Below, in pieces: positions 26,047 to 35,652 of a DNA stretch of 64,000 nucleotides. Each line of letters opens with the position of its first letter. Position 1 is the stretch's first letter. The notes below the pieces were generated by a model that was not told the origin of the DNA, searched no databases, and was given only the letters and a program-made list of their open reading frames with translations. Source of the stretch: Ahrensia marina (lineage in GTDB: Bacteria > Pseudomonadota > Alphaproteobacteria > Rhizobiales > Rhizobiaceae); contig NZ_JXMU01000010.1 in NCBI RefSeq assembly GCF_001293565.1, forward strand, positions 62,001 to 126,000, written 5' to 3'. The translations under genes and the position numbers were made by a program.

Positions 26047-26065
26047 AGAGTATAACTAACGCAAA

Positions 26066-26461
26066 CTATGCTTTTTCAACAGCAATGAGCGCTGCGGCAA
26101 CACTGCGCTCCTCTGCCAATAAAACGTTGAACGTGCGCACGGCAGCGCCAGTGCTCATACTGTCGCAGCTAATGCCTTTCTCGCGCATCGCTTCGCGCAC
26201 ATCTGAAGGTACGCGCAGCAAATCAGCACCGCATCCAAGCAGTAATACGTCAATATTATCGGCCTCATCCAGTACCGGCTGTAAAGCCTCAAGCGTAACA
26301 TCGCTCATGGATGCTGCTTTCCAGCCATAAATACCCGATGGCAGCAGCAAAACCGAGCCGCGATGGGACATATCCGCAAAGCGAAACCCGCCATTGCCAT
26401 AGGCATCTATCTGCGCACGGCCCGGAAAATGTGCTTCGTGGATTTCAATGCCTTTAGCCAT
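26066..26461 (-). CDS. Mth938-like (DUF498) protein, NDUFAF3-like
   Basis: A 131-residue protein with FPGRAQIDAYGNGGFRFADM, GSVLLLPSGIYGW and LLLGCGADLLRVPSDVREAM, the hallmark of Mth938-like proteins. The human homologue NDUFAF3 assembles respiratory complex I. It starts 9 bases after the secDF stop, so it is in that operon. A role in assembling membrane complexes next to the translocon is plausible but inferred. Confidence 0.85.
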   Translation of the reverse strand: MAKGIEIHEAHFPGRAQIDAYGNGGFRFADMSHRGSVLLLPSGIYGWKAASMSDVTLEALQPVLDEADNIDVLLLGCGADLLRVPSDVREAMREKGISCDSMSTGAAVRTFNVLLAEERSVAAALIAVEKA

Positions 26462-26470
26462 GTAGCAGCG

Positions 26471-29044
26471 TTACCCGAGATCGATTGGCATTGTATTTGC
26501 CGTCGCCGCTTTTTCTTCATCAACGGATTTGTCCTTTTCAGACAGCGCACCCGGGCGCAGTCTGAACAGGATCAGCAATGGTGCTGCGACAAATATCGAC
26601 GAGAATGTACCGATAACAACACCGAAAATCATAGCCGCAACGAAGCTTTGCAGAACTTCACCGCCAAAGAAGTACAGTGCGATCAGCGCGAGCAATGTCG
26701 TTACAGATGTGAGTGTTGTACGCGGCAAGGTCTCGTTCATTGATTTGTCGAGCAATTGCGGCAAGGTCATCTTCTTATAGCGCCGCAAATTCTCGCGGAC
26801 GCGGTCATAAACAACAACAGTATCGTTGAGCGAGTAACCGACAATCGTCAAAATAGCGGCAATGGAGGACAGGTTGAACTCCAAGCCCGTAATCACATAC
26901 ATGCCGATTGTCAAAATCACGTCATGCGACGTGGCAATGATCGCACCAAGCGCAAACTGCCACTCGAACCGCAGCCAGATATAGACCAGAATTGCAGCAA
27001 GAGCCGCCAAAACGGCGATCGTACCGGCCTGTGCAAGTTCGCCCGACACAGTTGGCCCAACAACCTCAACACGTCTTATGTTATAGTCCGCTTCCAGCTC
27101 CGAACGTACGAGGTTTAATGCGCTTTGTTCGGCGTTATCGCCGCCGCCCTGACTTTCAATGCGGATCAGAATGTCTTGCGGCGAACCGAACCCCTGCACC
27201 TGAACTTCACCAAGGTTAAGATCGGACAAACGCGAACGGATATCACCGGCGTCAGCAGTTTCAGCCTTGGACTGCACCTCGACAAGCGATCCGCCTTTAA
27301 AATCAATACCAAGGTTCATGTTTACCGTTGCAAACAAAACCATTGAGGCAACGACCGCGATAGCAGACCCAGTAAAGGTAAAGCGGCGCAGCCACATAAA
27401 GCCGATATTTGTACCATCAGGAACAAGTTTGATAAATCCGGACGGAAGCTCTTTCGGCTTACGGTTACGGATCCACCACGCCACCATCCAGCGTGTTAGA
27501 ACGAAGGCTGTAAATACCGTTGTCACGATACCGATAGCCAGCGTCACCGCAAATCCGCGAATTGGACCTGAACCTAAGTAGAACAGGATACAGGCAGCGA
27601 TCAGTGTGGTCACGTTGGCATCAACAATCGTTGTCAACGCACGCTGGAAACCGGCGTCAACCGCTTGAATAAGCGATCGTCCCGCCAGCTTTTCTTCGCG
27701 TATACGCTCGAAAATCAACACGTTTGAGTCAACCGCCATACCAACGGTCAAAACAATACCGGCAATGCCGGGCAGCGTTAGCGTCGCTCCCAGCATGGAT
27801 AGGCCGGCAATCAGCAAAACAATGTTGATGATCAGAGCCAAATTGGCAATCAAGCCCAGCAGTCCATAGGCTGCAAACATAAATGCCAGAACAAGCAATC
27901 CGCCAACGATACCGGCGATCTCACCGGCCGCGACAGAGTCCGCACCAAGGCTAGGTCCAACGGTACGTTCTTCCACAAAGGTTGGTTTTAGCGGCAAAGC
28001 ACCTGCACGAAGCAAAATCGCGAGATTGTTCGCGCCTTCAACGCTGAAACTGCCGGAAATCTGTCCCGAACCACCTAAAATAGGCTCATTGATTACGGGA
28101 GCTGAAACAACCTGATCATCAAGAACAATGGCAAACGGACGGCCAACATTCTGTGTGGTGGCACGGCCAAAACGCTGCGCACCGGTTCCGTCAAACCGGA
28201 AGGTAACAACCGGCTCATTGGTGTTTTGATCAAATGAAACACCTGCATCATCAAGATTTTCGCCTGTGACCAGTTCGCGTGTTTCAACGAGATACGGTAT
28301 TGGCGGATCATCCTGACTGTAAAGAACTTCAGTGCCCACCGGCGGACGGCCTGAAATTGCGTCCTCAACCGAATTTTGAACATCAACCATCTGGAATGTC
28401 AGACGCGCAGTCGTACCGATTAGTTCTTTTACACGCTCCGGATCATCAGCGCCGGGAACCTGAACAATAATACGATCATCACCCTGCCGCTGAATGATCG
28501 GCTCGGTTGTGCCAAGTTCGTCAATACGGCCGCGGATAACTTCAACAGTTTGCGCCAACGCCTGCTGCATCCGGTAATCAAGTCCGGAATCAGTCAGGAT
28601 AAGTTCAAGACTGCCATCTTCACGTGGTGCGATATCGACTTCGGTAACCGCCGTGCCCGTAAATGTGTTGCCGACAACCGGTGCCGCCAGTTCCGACAGC
28701 AATTCCATTGCCATTTCAACATCGGCTTCATTGCGAATACGAACAGACACAGTTTGGCCTTTTCCGGACAGGCCGGTATAGCCAATACCGTCCTCACGCA
28801 GCAATTGGCGAACCTGATCGCGTACAGATTCAAGCCGGTTTTCAACCAGCTCATTGCGGTCAAGCTTCAATTGAAGGTGTACACCGCCTTGAAGGTCGAG
28901 CCCGAGTGTCATTGCCTTGGAGGGCACAACATCCGGTAAATTATTCGAAACAGACGCCGGATAAAGATTTGGTAACGCGAACATCACCCCCACAAAGACG
29001 GTCAGCCAAATGAGAACAGTTTTCCAGGGAGAAAAATATAGCAT
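26471..29044 (-). CDS. secDF: Protein translocase subunit SecDF (fused SecD and SecF)
   Basis: An 857-residue polytopic protein. SecD part: TLGLDLQGGVHLQLKLD near residue 45, a large periplasmic P1 region, then helices with GMAVDSNVLIFERIREE. SecF part: GIDFKGGSLVEVQSK near 575, then SLNDTVVVYDRVREN. Each half has six membrane helices, as in naturally fused SecDF. It uses proton flow to help pull proteins through SecYEG. It follows yajC and precedes the Mth938-like and squalene-synthase-like genes. Confidence 0.96.
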   Translation of the reverse strand: MLYFSPWKTVLIWLTVFVGVMFALPNLYPASVSNNLPDVVPSKAMTLGLDLQGGVHLQLKLDRNELVENRLESVRDQVRQLLREDGIGYTGLSGKGQTVSVRIRNEADVEMAMELLSELAAPVVGNTFTGTAVTEVDIAPREDGSLELILTDSGLDYRMQQALAQTVEVIRGRIDELGTTEPIIQRQGDDRIIVQVPGADDPERVKELIGTTARLTFQMVDVQNSVEDAISGRPPVGTEVLYSQDDPPIPYLVETRELVTGENLDDAGVSFDQNTNEPVVTFRFDGTGAQRFGRATTQNVGRPFAIVLDDQVVSAPVINEPILGGSGQISGSFSVEGANNLAILLRAGALPLKPTFVEERTVGPSLGADSVAAGEIAGIVGGLLVLAFMFAAYGLLGLIANLALIINIVLLIAGLSMLGATLTLPGIAGIVLTVGMAVDSNVLIFERIREEKLAGRSLIQAVDAGFQRALTTIVDANVTTLIAACILFYLGSGPIRGFAVTLAIGIVTTVFTAFVLTRWMVAWWIRNRKPKELPSGFIKLVPDGTNIGFMWLRRFTFTGSAIAVVASMVLFATVNMNLGIDFKGGSLVEVQSKAETADAGDIRSRLSDLNLGEVQVQGFGSPQDILIRIESQGGGDNAEQSALNLVRSELEADYNIRRVEVVGPTVSGELAQAGTIAVLAALAAILVYIWLRFEWQFALGAIIATSHDVILTIGMYVITGLEFNLSSIAAILTIVGYSLNDTVVVYDRVRENLRRYKKMTLPQLLDKSMNETLPRTTLTSVTTLLALIALYFFGGEVLQSFVAAMIFGVVIGTFSSIFVAAPLLILFRLRPGALSEKDKSVDEEKAATANTMPIDLG

Positions 29045-29106
29045 GTATCAATGTTCGCGCTTGTTGAATCAAAATGCGCACTTAAGCGTGCAGATTTTTG
29101 ATTTTG

Positions 29107-29466
29107 TTACTTTTTATCAGTTTTCGCAGGTGCGTCATTTGCGGCAACAGGCTCGCCTTTAACGCGCACATCTGAAAGCATCGAACGCAGCACACGAATT
29201 TTCGTGTTCGCGGCAATTTCAACTTCCAACTCGTTATCATCGATAACTTTAGTCACCTTACCCACAATGCCGCCGCCTGTGATAACCGTATCATTACGGC
29301 GAACTGCCTGAAGCATCGCAGCGCGGTCCTTCATTGCTTTACGCTGTGGACGGATGATCAGGAAATACATGATCACAAAGATCAGAACGAATGGCAAAAG
29401 TGACGTCAGAATATCCGGACCACCAACGGAAGTCGCACCCTGCGCAAATGCTGGGGTAATAAACAT
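29107..29466 (-). CDS. yajC: Preprotein translocase subunit YajC
   Basis: A 119-residue protein with a short N-terminal periplasmic piece (MFITPAFAQG), one membrane helix (LLPFVLIFVIMYFLIIRPQ) and a cytoplasmic domain starting RKAMKDRAAMLQ with DTVITGGGIVGKV. YajC associates with SecDF. ATG 29466 has GAGGAGC upstream. First gene of the yajC-secDF unit, divergent from the DUF815 ATPase. Confidence 0.95.
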   Translation of the reverse strand: MFITPAFAQGATSVGGPDILTSLLPFVLIFVIMYFLIIRPQRKAMKDRAAMLQAVRRNDTVITGGGIVGKVTKVIDDNELEVEIAANTKIRVLRSMLSDVRVKGEPVAANDAPAKTDKK

Positions 29467-29595
29467 AAAATAGCTCCTCAAGACTAACCAAGGCACATTG
29501 GACCTTGAAATGTGTCGCGAATATAGTCACGAACCCTTCTAATGCAACCAAAACCGGCGTGTTTTCCCGCGACAAAACAACTGAAAGTCCCGAAA

Positions 29596-30477
29596 ATGGC
29601 AAATGATGCTCAATCTTTAAGCTCAGAATTATCTGCTAAGCTTGATCTGCTAATCCAAGCCGTCGAGAAGCTGGCGCCTCAAACCGTCGCAAAGTCCGAT
29701 CTTGATGCCTCTGACTGCTTTGTTTTTGATGCCGGTAAAAACGCACTGACGCCTGTCTTAAAAGTAAATCGCGTTGATGTCAGCCTGATAAAAAGCGTGG
29801 ACCGTGTGCGCGATATTCTTCTGGATAACACACAGCGTTTCGCCAATGGTCTGCCTGCAAACAATGTCCTGCTTTGGGGCGCGCGCGGCATGGGTAAATC
29901 CTCATTGGTCAAAGCGGCGCACGCTGCCGTCAACGCAAAAACAAAAGACACGCAAATCAAACTTATCGAGATTCACCGCGAAGACATTGATGCGCTCCCT
30001 GCTCTGCTTGTCGAAATCCGTGACAGCAAGCACCGCTTCATTTTGTTCTGCGATGATTTGTCGTTCGACCATGACGACACCTCGTATAAATCACTGAAAG
30101 CAGCGCTTGATGGCGGTGTTGAAGGCAGGCCCGACAATGTCATATTCTACGCGACATCCAACCGGCGCCATCTTTTGCCGCGCGATATGATTGAGAACGA
30201 GCGCTCGACAGCCATCAATCCGTCGGAAGCCGTGGAAGAAAAAGTATCTTTGTCAGACCGCTTCGGCCTGTGGCTCGGTTTTCACAAATGCAGTCAGGAC
30301 GAATATCTCGACATGGTCAAAAGCTATGCGGCCTATCATGACTTGAAAATTGATGCGGATGAATTGCAGCGCGCGGCGCTGGAGTGGGCGACAACGCGCG
30401 GCAGCCGTTCCGGCCGTGTCGCCTGGCAGTTCATAAACGATCTTGCCGGAGAACTCGGGCAAAAACTCAAGGACTAA
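29596..30477 (+). CDS. DUF815 AAA-type ATPase
   Basis: About 293 residues from ATG 29596 (an earlier ATG at 29542 lacks a ribosome site). Walker A is GARGMGKSSLV near residue 94, Walker B is FILFCDDLSF near 152, with a sensor-like NVIFYATSNRRHLLPRD. DUF815 proteins are ATPases related to AAA chaperones with no fixed role. It is the only plus-strand gene between trmFO's neighbour and dgt, and ends at a terminator shared with the convergent NlpD-like gene. Confidence 0.88.
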   Translation: MANDAQSLSSELSAKLDLLIQAVEKLAPQTVAKSDLDASDCFVFDAGKNALTPVLKVNRVDVSLIKSVDRVRDILLDNTQRFANGLPANNVLLWGARGMGKSSLVKAAHAAVNAKTKDTQIKLIEIHREDIDALPALLVEIRDSKHRFILFCDDLSFDHDDTSYKSLKAALDGGVEGRPDNVIFYATSNRRHLLPRDMIENERSTAINPSEAVEEKVSLSDRFGLWLGFHKCSQDEYLDMVKSYAAYHDLKIDADELQRAALEWATTRGSRSGRVAWQFINDLAGELGQKLKD

Positions 30478-30481
30478 ACAA

Positions 30482-30509
30482 TAAAGCCGCCCTAAAAAAG
30501 CGGCTTTTT
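30482..30509. terminator. Terminator between the convergent DUF815 and NlpD-like genes
   Basis: AAGCCGC (30484-30490) pairs with GCGGCTT (30500-30506) and is followed by TTT on the plus strand; AAA before the stem gives a short U-run on the other strand. It probably works mainly for the DUF815 gene. Confidence 0.75.
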
Positions 30510-30526
30510 CTTGAATTTTGAAAGTC

Positions 30527-31894
30527 TTATCGCAGATAGGTCATCGGGTTAACCGGTGTTGTGTTCTTGCGAACCTCAAAATGCAATTGAGGCTGTTTTG
30601 CACTACCGGTCATGCCTGATGCACCGACGTTTTGGCCGCGGCTGACATTATCACCGCGCTGAACACTGATTTTATCCAAATGCCCGTACACGGTGACAAG
30701 GCCGTTATCGTGACGCACGAGCACAGTCTTGCCAAACTCTTTCAGCCCTTCACCGGCGTAGATCACCACGCCGTTTTCAGCCGCTTTTACAGTCGAGCCG
30801 CGCGGTACGGATATATCGATACCGTCATTGCCTTTTCCGCCCACATTCGAGCCATAGCTGGACACAACGCGCCCGCGAACCGGCCAGCGCAATGCTTCAA
30901 CACCGGTATTTGCCGGCGCATTTGCTGTGCTTGAAGAATCAATCGTTGAAATCGAACTTTTGTCAGTCGTTTTCGGCTTCACAACTGTTTCAGCTTGCGG
31001 CGTGGAAGCTTGCGGCACCGAAGGTGAAAGGGATGCAACCTGAACGCCCTGCGGGCGTTTTTGAGGAACCGGTGCAATTGACATCGGAAACTCTGAGCGG
31101 CCACCTATATTTGAGCTTGCAGAGCGCACAGCCACATTGTTATCCGGCGTCGAAATCGGTGCGGTTCTGGAATAGACATAGGTCGGAATAATGACTTGTG
31201 TTCCGGCATTTACACCTTTTGGATCGGAAATATTGTTGGCTTCCATGATGGCATTTGCTGGAACGCCATAACGCTTGGCCAGATTATAAACCGTCTCGCC
31301 TTGGCGCATCGTCACATAGGTTCCACCGGCAGCGGTCCATCCTTCCTGCTTCGTTGCAGCCGCACTCGCAGTTTGCTGCGATGAAGGAACCTCTGCCTTT
31401 GCTACAGTTCGTGGCTCAGGCTTTGCAGGCATCGGCTGCGGCGCGGAAAGCGACTGTCGCTGCACAGTGCTCTGGCGCGGGATCGAGTTTGTATAAGTTG
31501 TATCAACGGGCTGCGTATGCGCGCTTTGCGGCTGTGTATAAACCGGCTGGCGTTGGCCAAAAAGCGATCGCTGCACGGGCGCGCTCGGCACATGTACGCG
31601 CGAACGGATGCGTGGTCCTGTCCGGTTAACCGATGCAGTATAAGTGTTATCAATGCCGTCACCGCCCGGTGCGCTATAATCTTGCGCCGGATCCTGATAC
31701 GCCTGCTGCTGCGCTTCTTGAGGATATGGGGTATTTACCGCGCCAACACTCTGCTTTGGAACAGCACCGGTATAAAAACCATCACTGAAACGAACCGTAT
31801 CTCCGGCGCACGATGCGAGAGAGACACCGACCGCCAAGATTGATACGGACTTGAAGAAATTTGCCGAAATGCGGCTGGCAGATTTTTTACTCAT
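30527..31894 (-). CDS. LysM/M23 lipoprotein, probable amidase activator (NlpD-like)
   Basis: A 455-residue lipoprotein. A signal sequence ends in VSLASC (lipobox Cys), followed by a Gln/Pro/Ser-rich linker, one LysM domain (QGETVYNLAKRYGVPANAIM, about 205-250) and a C-terminal M23 (LytM) domain. The M23 metal ligands are degraded: GNDGIDI where active enzymes have H-x-G-x-D, and PQLHFEV where they have HxH. This matches E. coli NlpD, which activates an amidase rather than cutting peptidoglycan. ATG 31894 has AGGA six bases upstream. It is downstream of pcm-surE-serS, as nlpD often is. Confidence 0.85.
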   Translation of the reverse strand: MSKKSASRISANFFKSVSILAVGVSLASCAGDTVRFSDGFYTGAVPKQSVGAVNTPYPQEAQQQAYQDPAQDYSAPGGDGIDNTYTASVNRTGPRIRSRVHVPSAPVQRSLFGQRQPVYTQPQSAHTQPVDTTYTNSIPRQSTVQRQSLSAPQPMPAKPEPRTVAKAEVPSSQQTASAAATKQEGWTAAGGTYVTMRQGETVYNLAKRYGVPANAIMEANNISDPKGVNAGTQVIIPTYVYSRTAPISTPDNNVAVRSASSNIGGRSEFPMSIAPVPQKRPQGVQVASLSPSVPQASTPQAETVVKPKTTDKSSISTIDSSSTANAPANTGVEALRWPVRGRVVSSYGSNVGGKGNDGIDISVPRGSTVKAAENGVVIYAGEGLKEFGKTVLVRHDNGLVTVYGHLDKISVQRGDNVSRGQNVGASGMTGSAKQPQLHFEVRKNTTPVNPMTYLR

Positions 31895-31988
31895 AACACG
31901 TCCTGCAACCTTTAACATGAGAGGCTATTAGACTCTGTTAATGTTACTCGACGGTTAAATTTTCGAAATTGTGTCTAAAAATAGAGCG

Positions 31989-32639
31989 CTATAATTTTTT
32001 CGGCATGCGCGGATTCAACATTTGCATCCGCACATTGCCCAAATCCTGACGCTCATACCGGCTGCCGACTTTTGTCATATGAACGAGTTCCTGTGGTTCA
32101 TCCGCAGCACCTATGGCGCATATCAGAACGCCCGATGACACAAGCTGCTCAATAAACTGCCTTGGTATGGCATCAAATGCAGCCCAGACAACAATGCGGT
32201 CAAACGGCCCATCGGACACTCCGCGGGAGCCGTCGCCATGCAAAGCTACAACATTGGCAAGCTGTTGAGCGGTAAGTTGGGCAAGTGCGGCATCGTGTAA
32301 AGTCTTATAGCGCTCAATCGTGTAGACACGTTTGGCAAGCCTTGCCATCACCGCCGCCGTGTAACCGGAACCTGTTCCAATCTCTAAAACGCGGCTGTCG
32401 GCCTGAATATCGAGGGCATTGATTACACGTGCCTGAAAATCCACGCTCTCGATCGTTTCGCCGCAATCAATCGGAATTGACCCTTTTGACCACGCAGCAC
32501 CGTGAAATTCACTGCGCAAAAAATTGCGCCTTGGTGTTGCTTCAAATGCACTGATCAACTTGCGGTTATCCAGTCCGGTCGCACGCATGCGCAAAAGAAA
32601 AGCGGCAAAACCTTCGCGGTCAATCGGGCTGGTATTCAT
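31989..32639 (-). CDS. pcm: Protein-L-isoaspartate O-methyltransferase
   Basis: A 216-residue PIMT with the SAM motif VLEIGTGSGYTAAVMARL near residue 80 and FDRIVVWAAFDAIPRQFIEQL. It methylates isoaspartyl residues so that damaged proteins can be repaired. It starts 9 bases after surE, the usual surE-pcm-nlpD order. A second PIMT-family protein lies at 57804. Confidence 0.93.
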   Translation of the reverse strand: MNTSPIDREGFAAFLLRMRATGLDNRKLISAFEATPRRNFLRSEFHGAAWSKGSIPIDCGETIESVDFQARVINALDIQADSRVLEIGTGSGYTAAVMARLAKRVYTIERYKTLHDAALAQLTAQQLANVVALHGDGSRGVSDGPFDRIVVWAAFDAIPRQFIEQLVSSGVLICAIGAADEPQELVHMTKVGSRYERQDLGNVRMQMLNPRMPKKL

Positions 32640-32648
32640 CGTTTAAAG

Positions 32649-33413
32649 TCAACTTTCACTCAGCAAATTTTCAAGTGACTGTTTTACTTCACGCGCGGTT
32701 AAATCAAGTTTAAGCGGCGTAACCGAAATATAGCCATCATTGATAGCACTAAAATCTGAGTTCGGGTTGATTTCGGCATCGGTCGGGAAAAAACCCAACC
32801 AGAAATATTGCTTGCCGCGCGCATCATTGCGCTCGGTCATGGTCAGACCGTGTTCAATCCGCCCCTGCTCTGTAATGCGCGTGCCTTTAACATCACCGAC
32901 ATTGCAGCTTGGAAAGTTCAGATTGAGCAAAGTATCTTTCGGCATGTCCGCCTGAATAAGCTTTTTCAACACCGCTGGCGCATGCGCTTCAACCACATCC
33001 CAGGGCACCGTTCGTGTGTCCTGCTCGTAATTATAGTGCTGGCTGAGCGCGATGGAGCGGATCCCCATGATTGTGCCTTCCAGCGCCCCGCCGACCGTGC
33101 CGGAATAAGTCACATATTGCGCAATATTGTGACCCGCATTCACACCGGACAAAATCAGGTCCGGTGCTTTATCCAACACATGACGAACGCCCATAATGAT
33201 ACAGTCAGCCGGCGTGCCATTAATCGTATAATGCTTGTTAGAAATTTTGCGCAGGCGAAAAGGCTCGCTCATTGACACGCTGTGCCCAACACCGGATTGA
33301 TCGGTTTCCGGTGCAACGATCCAGACATCATCGCTTAGCTGGCGTGCAATGCGCTCGAGAACCGCAATTCCCGGCGCATTCACACCATCATCATTGGTGA
33401 TCAGAATTCTCAT
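32649..33413 (-). CDS. surE: 5'/3'-nucleotidase SurE
   Basis: A 254-residue metal-dependent phosphatase starting [16 protein letters not shown] (the NDDG metal site), with [13 protein letters not shown] and [11 protein letters not shown], all family signatures. It dephosphorylates nucleoside monophosphates. The ATG overlaps the serS stop by four bases, so the genes are translationally coupled. Confidence 0.95.
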   Translation of the reverse strand: MRILITNDDGVNAPGIAVLERIARQLSDDVWIVAPETDQSGVGHSVSMSEPFRLRKISNKHYTINGTPADCIIMGVRHVLDKAPDLILSGVNAGHNIAQYVTYSGTVGGALEGTIMGIRSIALSQHYNYEQDTRTVPWDVVEAHAPAVLKKLIQADMPKDTLLNLNFPSCNVGDVKGTRITEQGRIEHGLTMTERNDARGKQYFWLGFFPTDAEINPNSDFSAINDGYISVTPLKLDLTAREVKQSLENLLSES

Positions 33414-34687
33414 GCGCTGATGACATCCAAGCCACCCATATAAGGCTTGAGCACATCAGGCACACGAATGGAGCCATCTTCATTTTGATAGTTTTCCATC
33501 ACTGCAATCAATGCGCGGCCAAGCGCAACGCCGGACCCGTTAAGACTGTGAACGAACTTCGTCTGCTTTTCATCTTTCGCGCGATAACGTGCATTCATGC
33601 GGCGGCCCTGAAAATCACCGCAAGTCGAACAGGACGAGATTTCACGGTAAGTGTTCTGCCCCGGCAACCAGACTTCAATGTCATGCGTTTTACGCGCACC
33701 AAAACCCATATCGCCGGTACAAAGCACCATTGTGCGAAACGGCAGACCGAGTTTTTCAAGCACAGTCTCGGCGCACTTGGTCATGCGGTCCAGTTCAGCA
33801 TTTGAGCTGTCTTCATCGGTAATCGACACCATTTCAACTTTATAAAACTGGTGCTGGCGCAGATAGCCCTTTGTATCACGGCCCGCCGAACCCGCTTCAG
33901 AACGAAAACACGGCGTCAACGCCGTATAGCGGCGTGGCAGCGTTTCAGCATCAACAATATCACCGCTGACGATATTGGTCAGCGACACTTCAGCGGTTGG
34001 AATAAGCCAATGTCCCTCTGTGGTCTGATACAAATCTTCGGTAAATTTCGGCAACTGACCGGTACCATACATCGCTTCGTCGCGCACCATGAGCGGCGGA
34101 TTGACTTCCGTATATCCGTGTTCGCCTGTATGCATGTCCAACATGAACTGGCCAAGTGCCCGTTCCAGACGCGCCAAACCGCCGGAAAGCAAGGTGAACC
34201 TTGACCCGGACAGTTTGGCCGCCGTTTCAAAGTCCATCATGCCAAGTGCTTCACCAAGTTCGAAATGCTCTTTCGGCGTGAATGAAAAATCCGGCAAGCC
34301 GCCGACTTTGCGAAGCTCTACATTATCGTTTTCATCTTCCCCGAGCGGCACATCATCAAGCGGTATGTTTGGCAGCACAGAAAGCGCGTCATTGAGCTTT
34401 GCATTGAGCTCACGCTCAACATCTTCAGCATTTTGCAAAAAGCCTTTTAGCTCACCGACTTCTGCTTTCAGCGCTTCGGCCTTTTCCGTATCGCCCTGCC
34501 CCATGGCCGCTCCGATTTCCTTGGAAGCTGAATTGCGCCGTGATTGCGCCTCCTGCACTTTGGCAATATGCGTGCGGCGTTCTTCATCCAGAGCAATCAA
34601 AGCCGCAGATTGCGGCTCCACACCGCGTTTGCCAAGTCCAGCGTCCAGCGCTTCGGGGTTTTCACGAATCCAACGAATATCAAGCAT
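33410..34687 (-). CDS. serS: Serine--tRNA ligase
   Basis: A 425-residue class II synthetase starting [15 protein letters not shown]. The N-terminal coiled coil that grips the tRNA-Ser long arm runs about 30-105. Motif 2 is [17 protein letters not shown] followed by RQHQFYKVE, and motif 3 is around [25 protein letters not shown] lies ahead of ATG 34687. First gene of the serS-surE-pcm-nlpD-like run. Confidence 0.97.
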   Translation of the reverse strand: MLDIRWIRENPEALDAGLGKRGVEPQSAALIALDEERRTHIAKVQEAQSRRNSASKEIGAAMGQGDTEKAEALKAEVGELKGFLQNAEDVERELNAKLNDALSVLPNIPLDDVPLGEDENDNVELRKVGGLPDFSFTPKEHFELGEALGMMDFETAAKLSGSRFTLLSGGLARLERALGQFMLDMHTGEHGYTEVNPPLMVRDEAMYGTGQLPKFTEDLYQTTEGHWLIPTAEVSLTNIVSGDIVDAETLPRRYTALTPCFRSEAGSAGRDTKGYLRQHQFYKVEMVSITDEDSSNAELDRMTKCAETVLEKLGLPFRTMVLCTGDMGFGARKTHDIEVWLPGQNTYREISSCSTCGDFQGRRMNARYRAKDEKQTKFVHSLNGSGVALGRALIAVMENYQNEDGSIRVPDVLKPYMGGLDVISA

Positions 34688-34800
34688 AATCTTACCTTTA
34701 TTGCGCGAAAGAGAACGCGCCAGAATTTGCCTCGTCAATCGCGTAAATAGACGAAAGGGTCAAGTGGTCAGAGCAATTCCACTGGTGATTGCTTAGGCAG

Positions 34801-35652
34801 TTAGGATTTTTCTTCCAGCGAAGCCGGAGTATCGCCAAGCCCGTCTTCTTCATCATCATCGTCATAGGAAGGGCGATCACGCTCCACTCTTTTGACAAGA
34901 TAGATGGACAACTCATAAAGCAGCAAGGTCGGGATAGCCAAGCCCAACTGGGTTAGCGGGTCCGGCGGCGTTAAAATTGCAGCCGCGATAAATGCCAGCA
35001 CAATCGCATATTTGCGTTTATCGATAAGAGCTGCCGACGAGATAATGCCTGCCTTGCCAAGAAGCGTCATGGCCACCGGCAACTGGAACACCAAGCCAAA
35101 GGCAAAAATCAGTGTCATAATCAATGACAGATATTCTGACACTTTCGGCAGGTTCTCAATCGCCACCTGCCCCGCGCTTGCCGGTTGTTCCAGCGAAAGG
35201 AAGAACCACATCGCCATCGGGATAATCAGGAAATAAACCAGCGCAGCACCGATCAGAAACAAAACAGGCGTTGCGATGAGAAATGGCAGAAATGCCGATT
35301 TTTCATTCGAATAGAGCCCCGGTGCGACAAAACGATAAATTTGCGTTGCGATAACCGGAAACGCCAGAACCAGCGAGCCAAAGGCTGCGATCTTGATTTG
35401 TGTAAAGAAGAACTCTTGCGGCGCTGTGTAAACGAAGCGGATTTTATCCATATCCATATCAAGCCAGCTTGCGGCGATCGTATACGGCACAACGAGAAAA
35501 TTAAAAATTTGCGTGGCAAAAGAGAAGCAAAGAATAAAGCCAACAAAAAATGCGGCAATGGCATAAAGCAGCCGTGTTCGAAGCTCTTTTAAATGCTCGA
35601 TAAGCGGCGCGGCGGACTCATCAATCTGATCTTTCAAAGATTTATCGCTCAC
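34801..35652 (-). CDS. tatC: Sec-independent protein translocase TatC
   Basis: A 283-residue protein with six membrane helices. The N terminus has PLIEHLKELRTRLLYAI, the signal-peptide-binding region of TatC, followed by FFTQIKIAAFGSLVLAFPV. The twin-arginine system exports folded proteins. The start is GTG overlapping the tatB stop (GTGA). An acidic C-terminal tail (YDDDDEEDGLGD) extends into the cytoplasm. Confidence 0.96.
   Translation of the reverse strand: MSDKSLKDQIDESAAPLIEHLKELRTRLLYAIAAFFVGFILCFSFATQIFNFLVVPYTIAASWLDMDMDKIRFVYTAPQEFFFTQIKIAAFGSLVLAFPVIATQIYRFVAPGLYSNEKSAFLPFLIATPVLFLIGAALVYFLIIPMAMWFFLSLEQPASAGQVAIENLPKVSEYLSLIMTLIFAFGLVFQLPVAMTLLGKAGIISSAALIDKRKYAIVLAFIAAAILTPPDPLTQLGLAIPTLLLYELSIYLVKRVERDRPSYDDDDEEDGLGDTPASLEEKS

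Noticed and set aside
34089-34796. 235-codon plus-strand frame
   Set aside because: Antisense to serS; Ser/Pro-rich translation with no domain.
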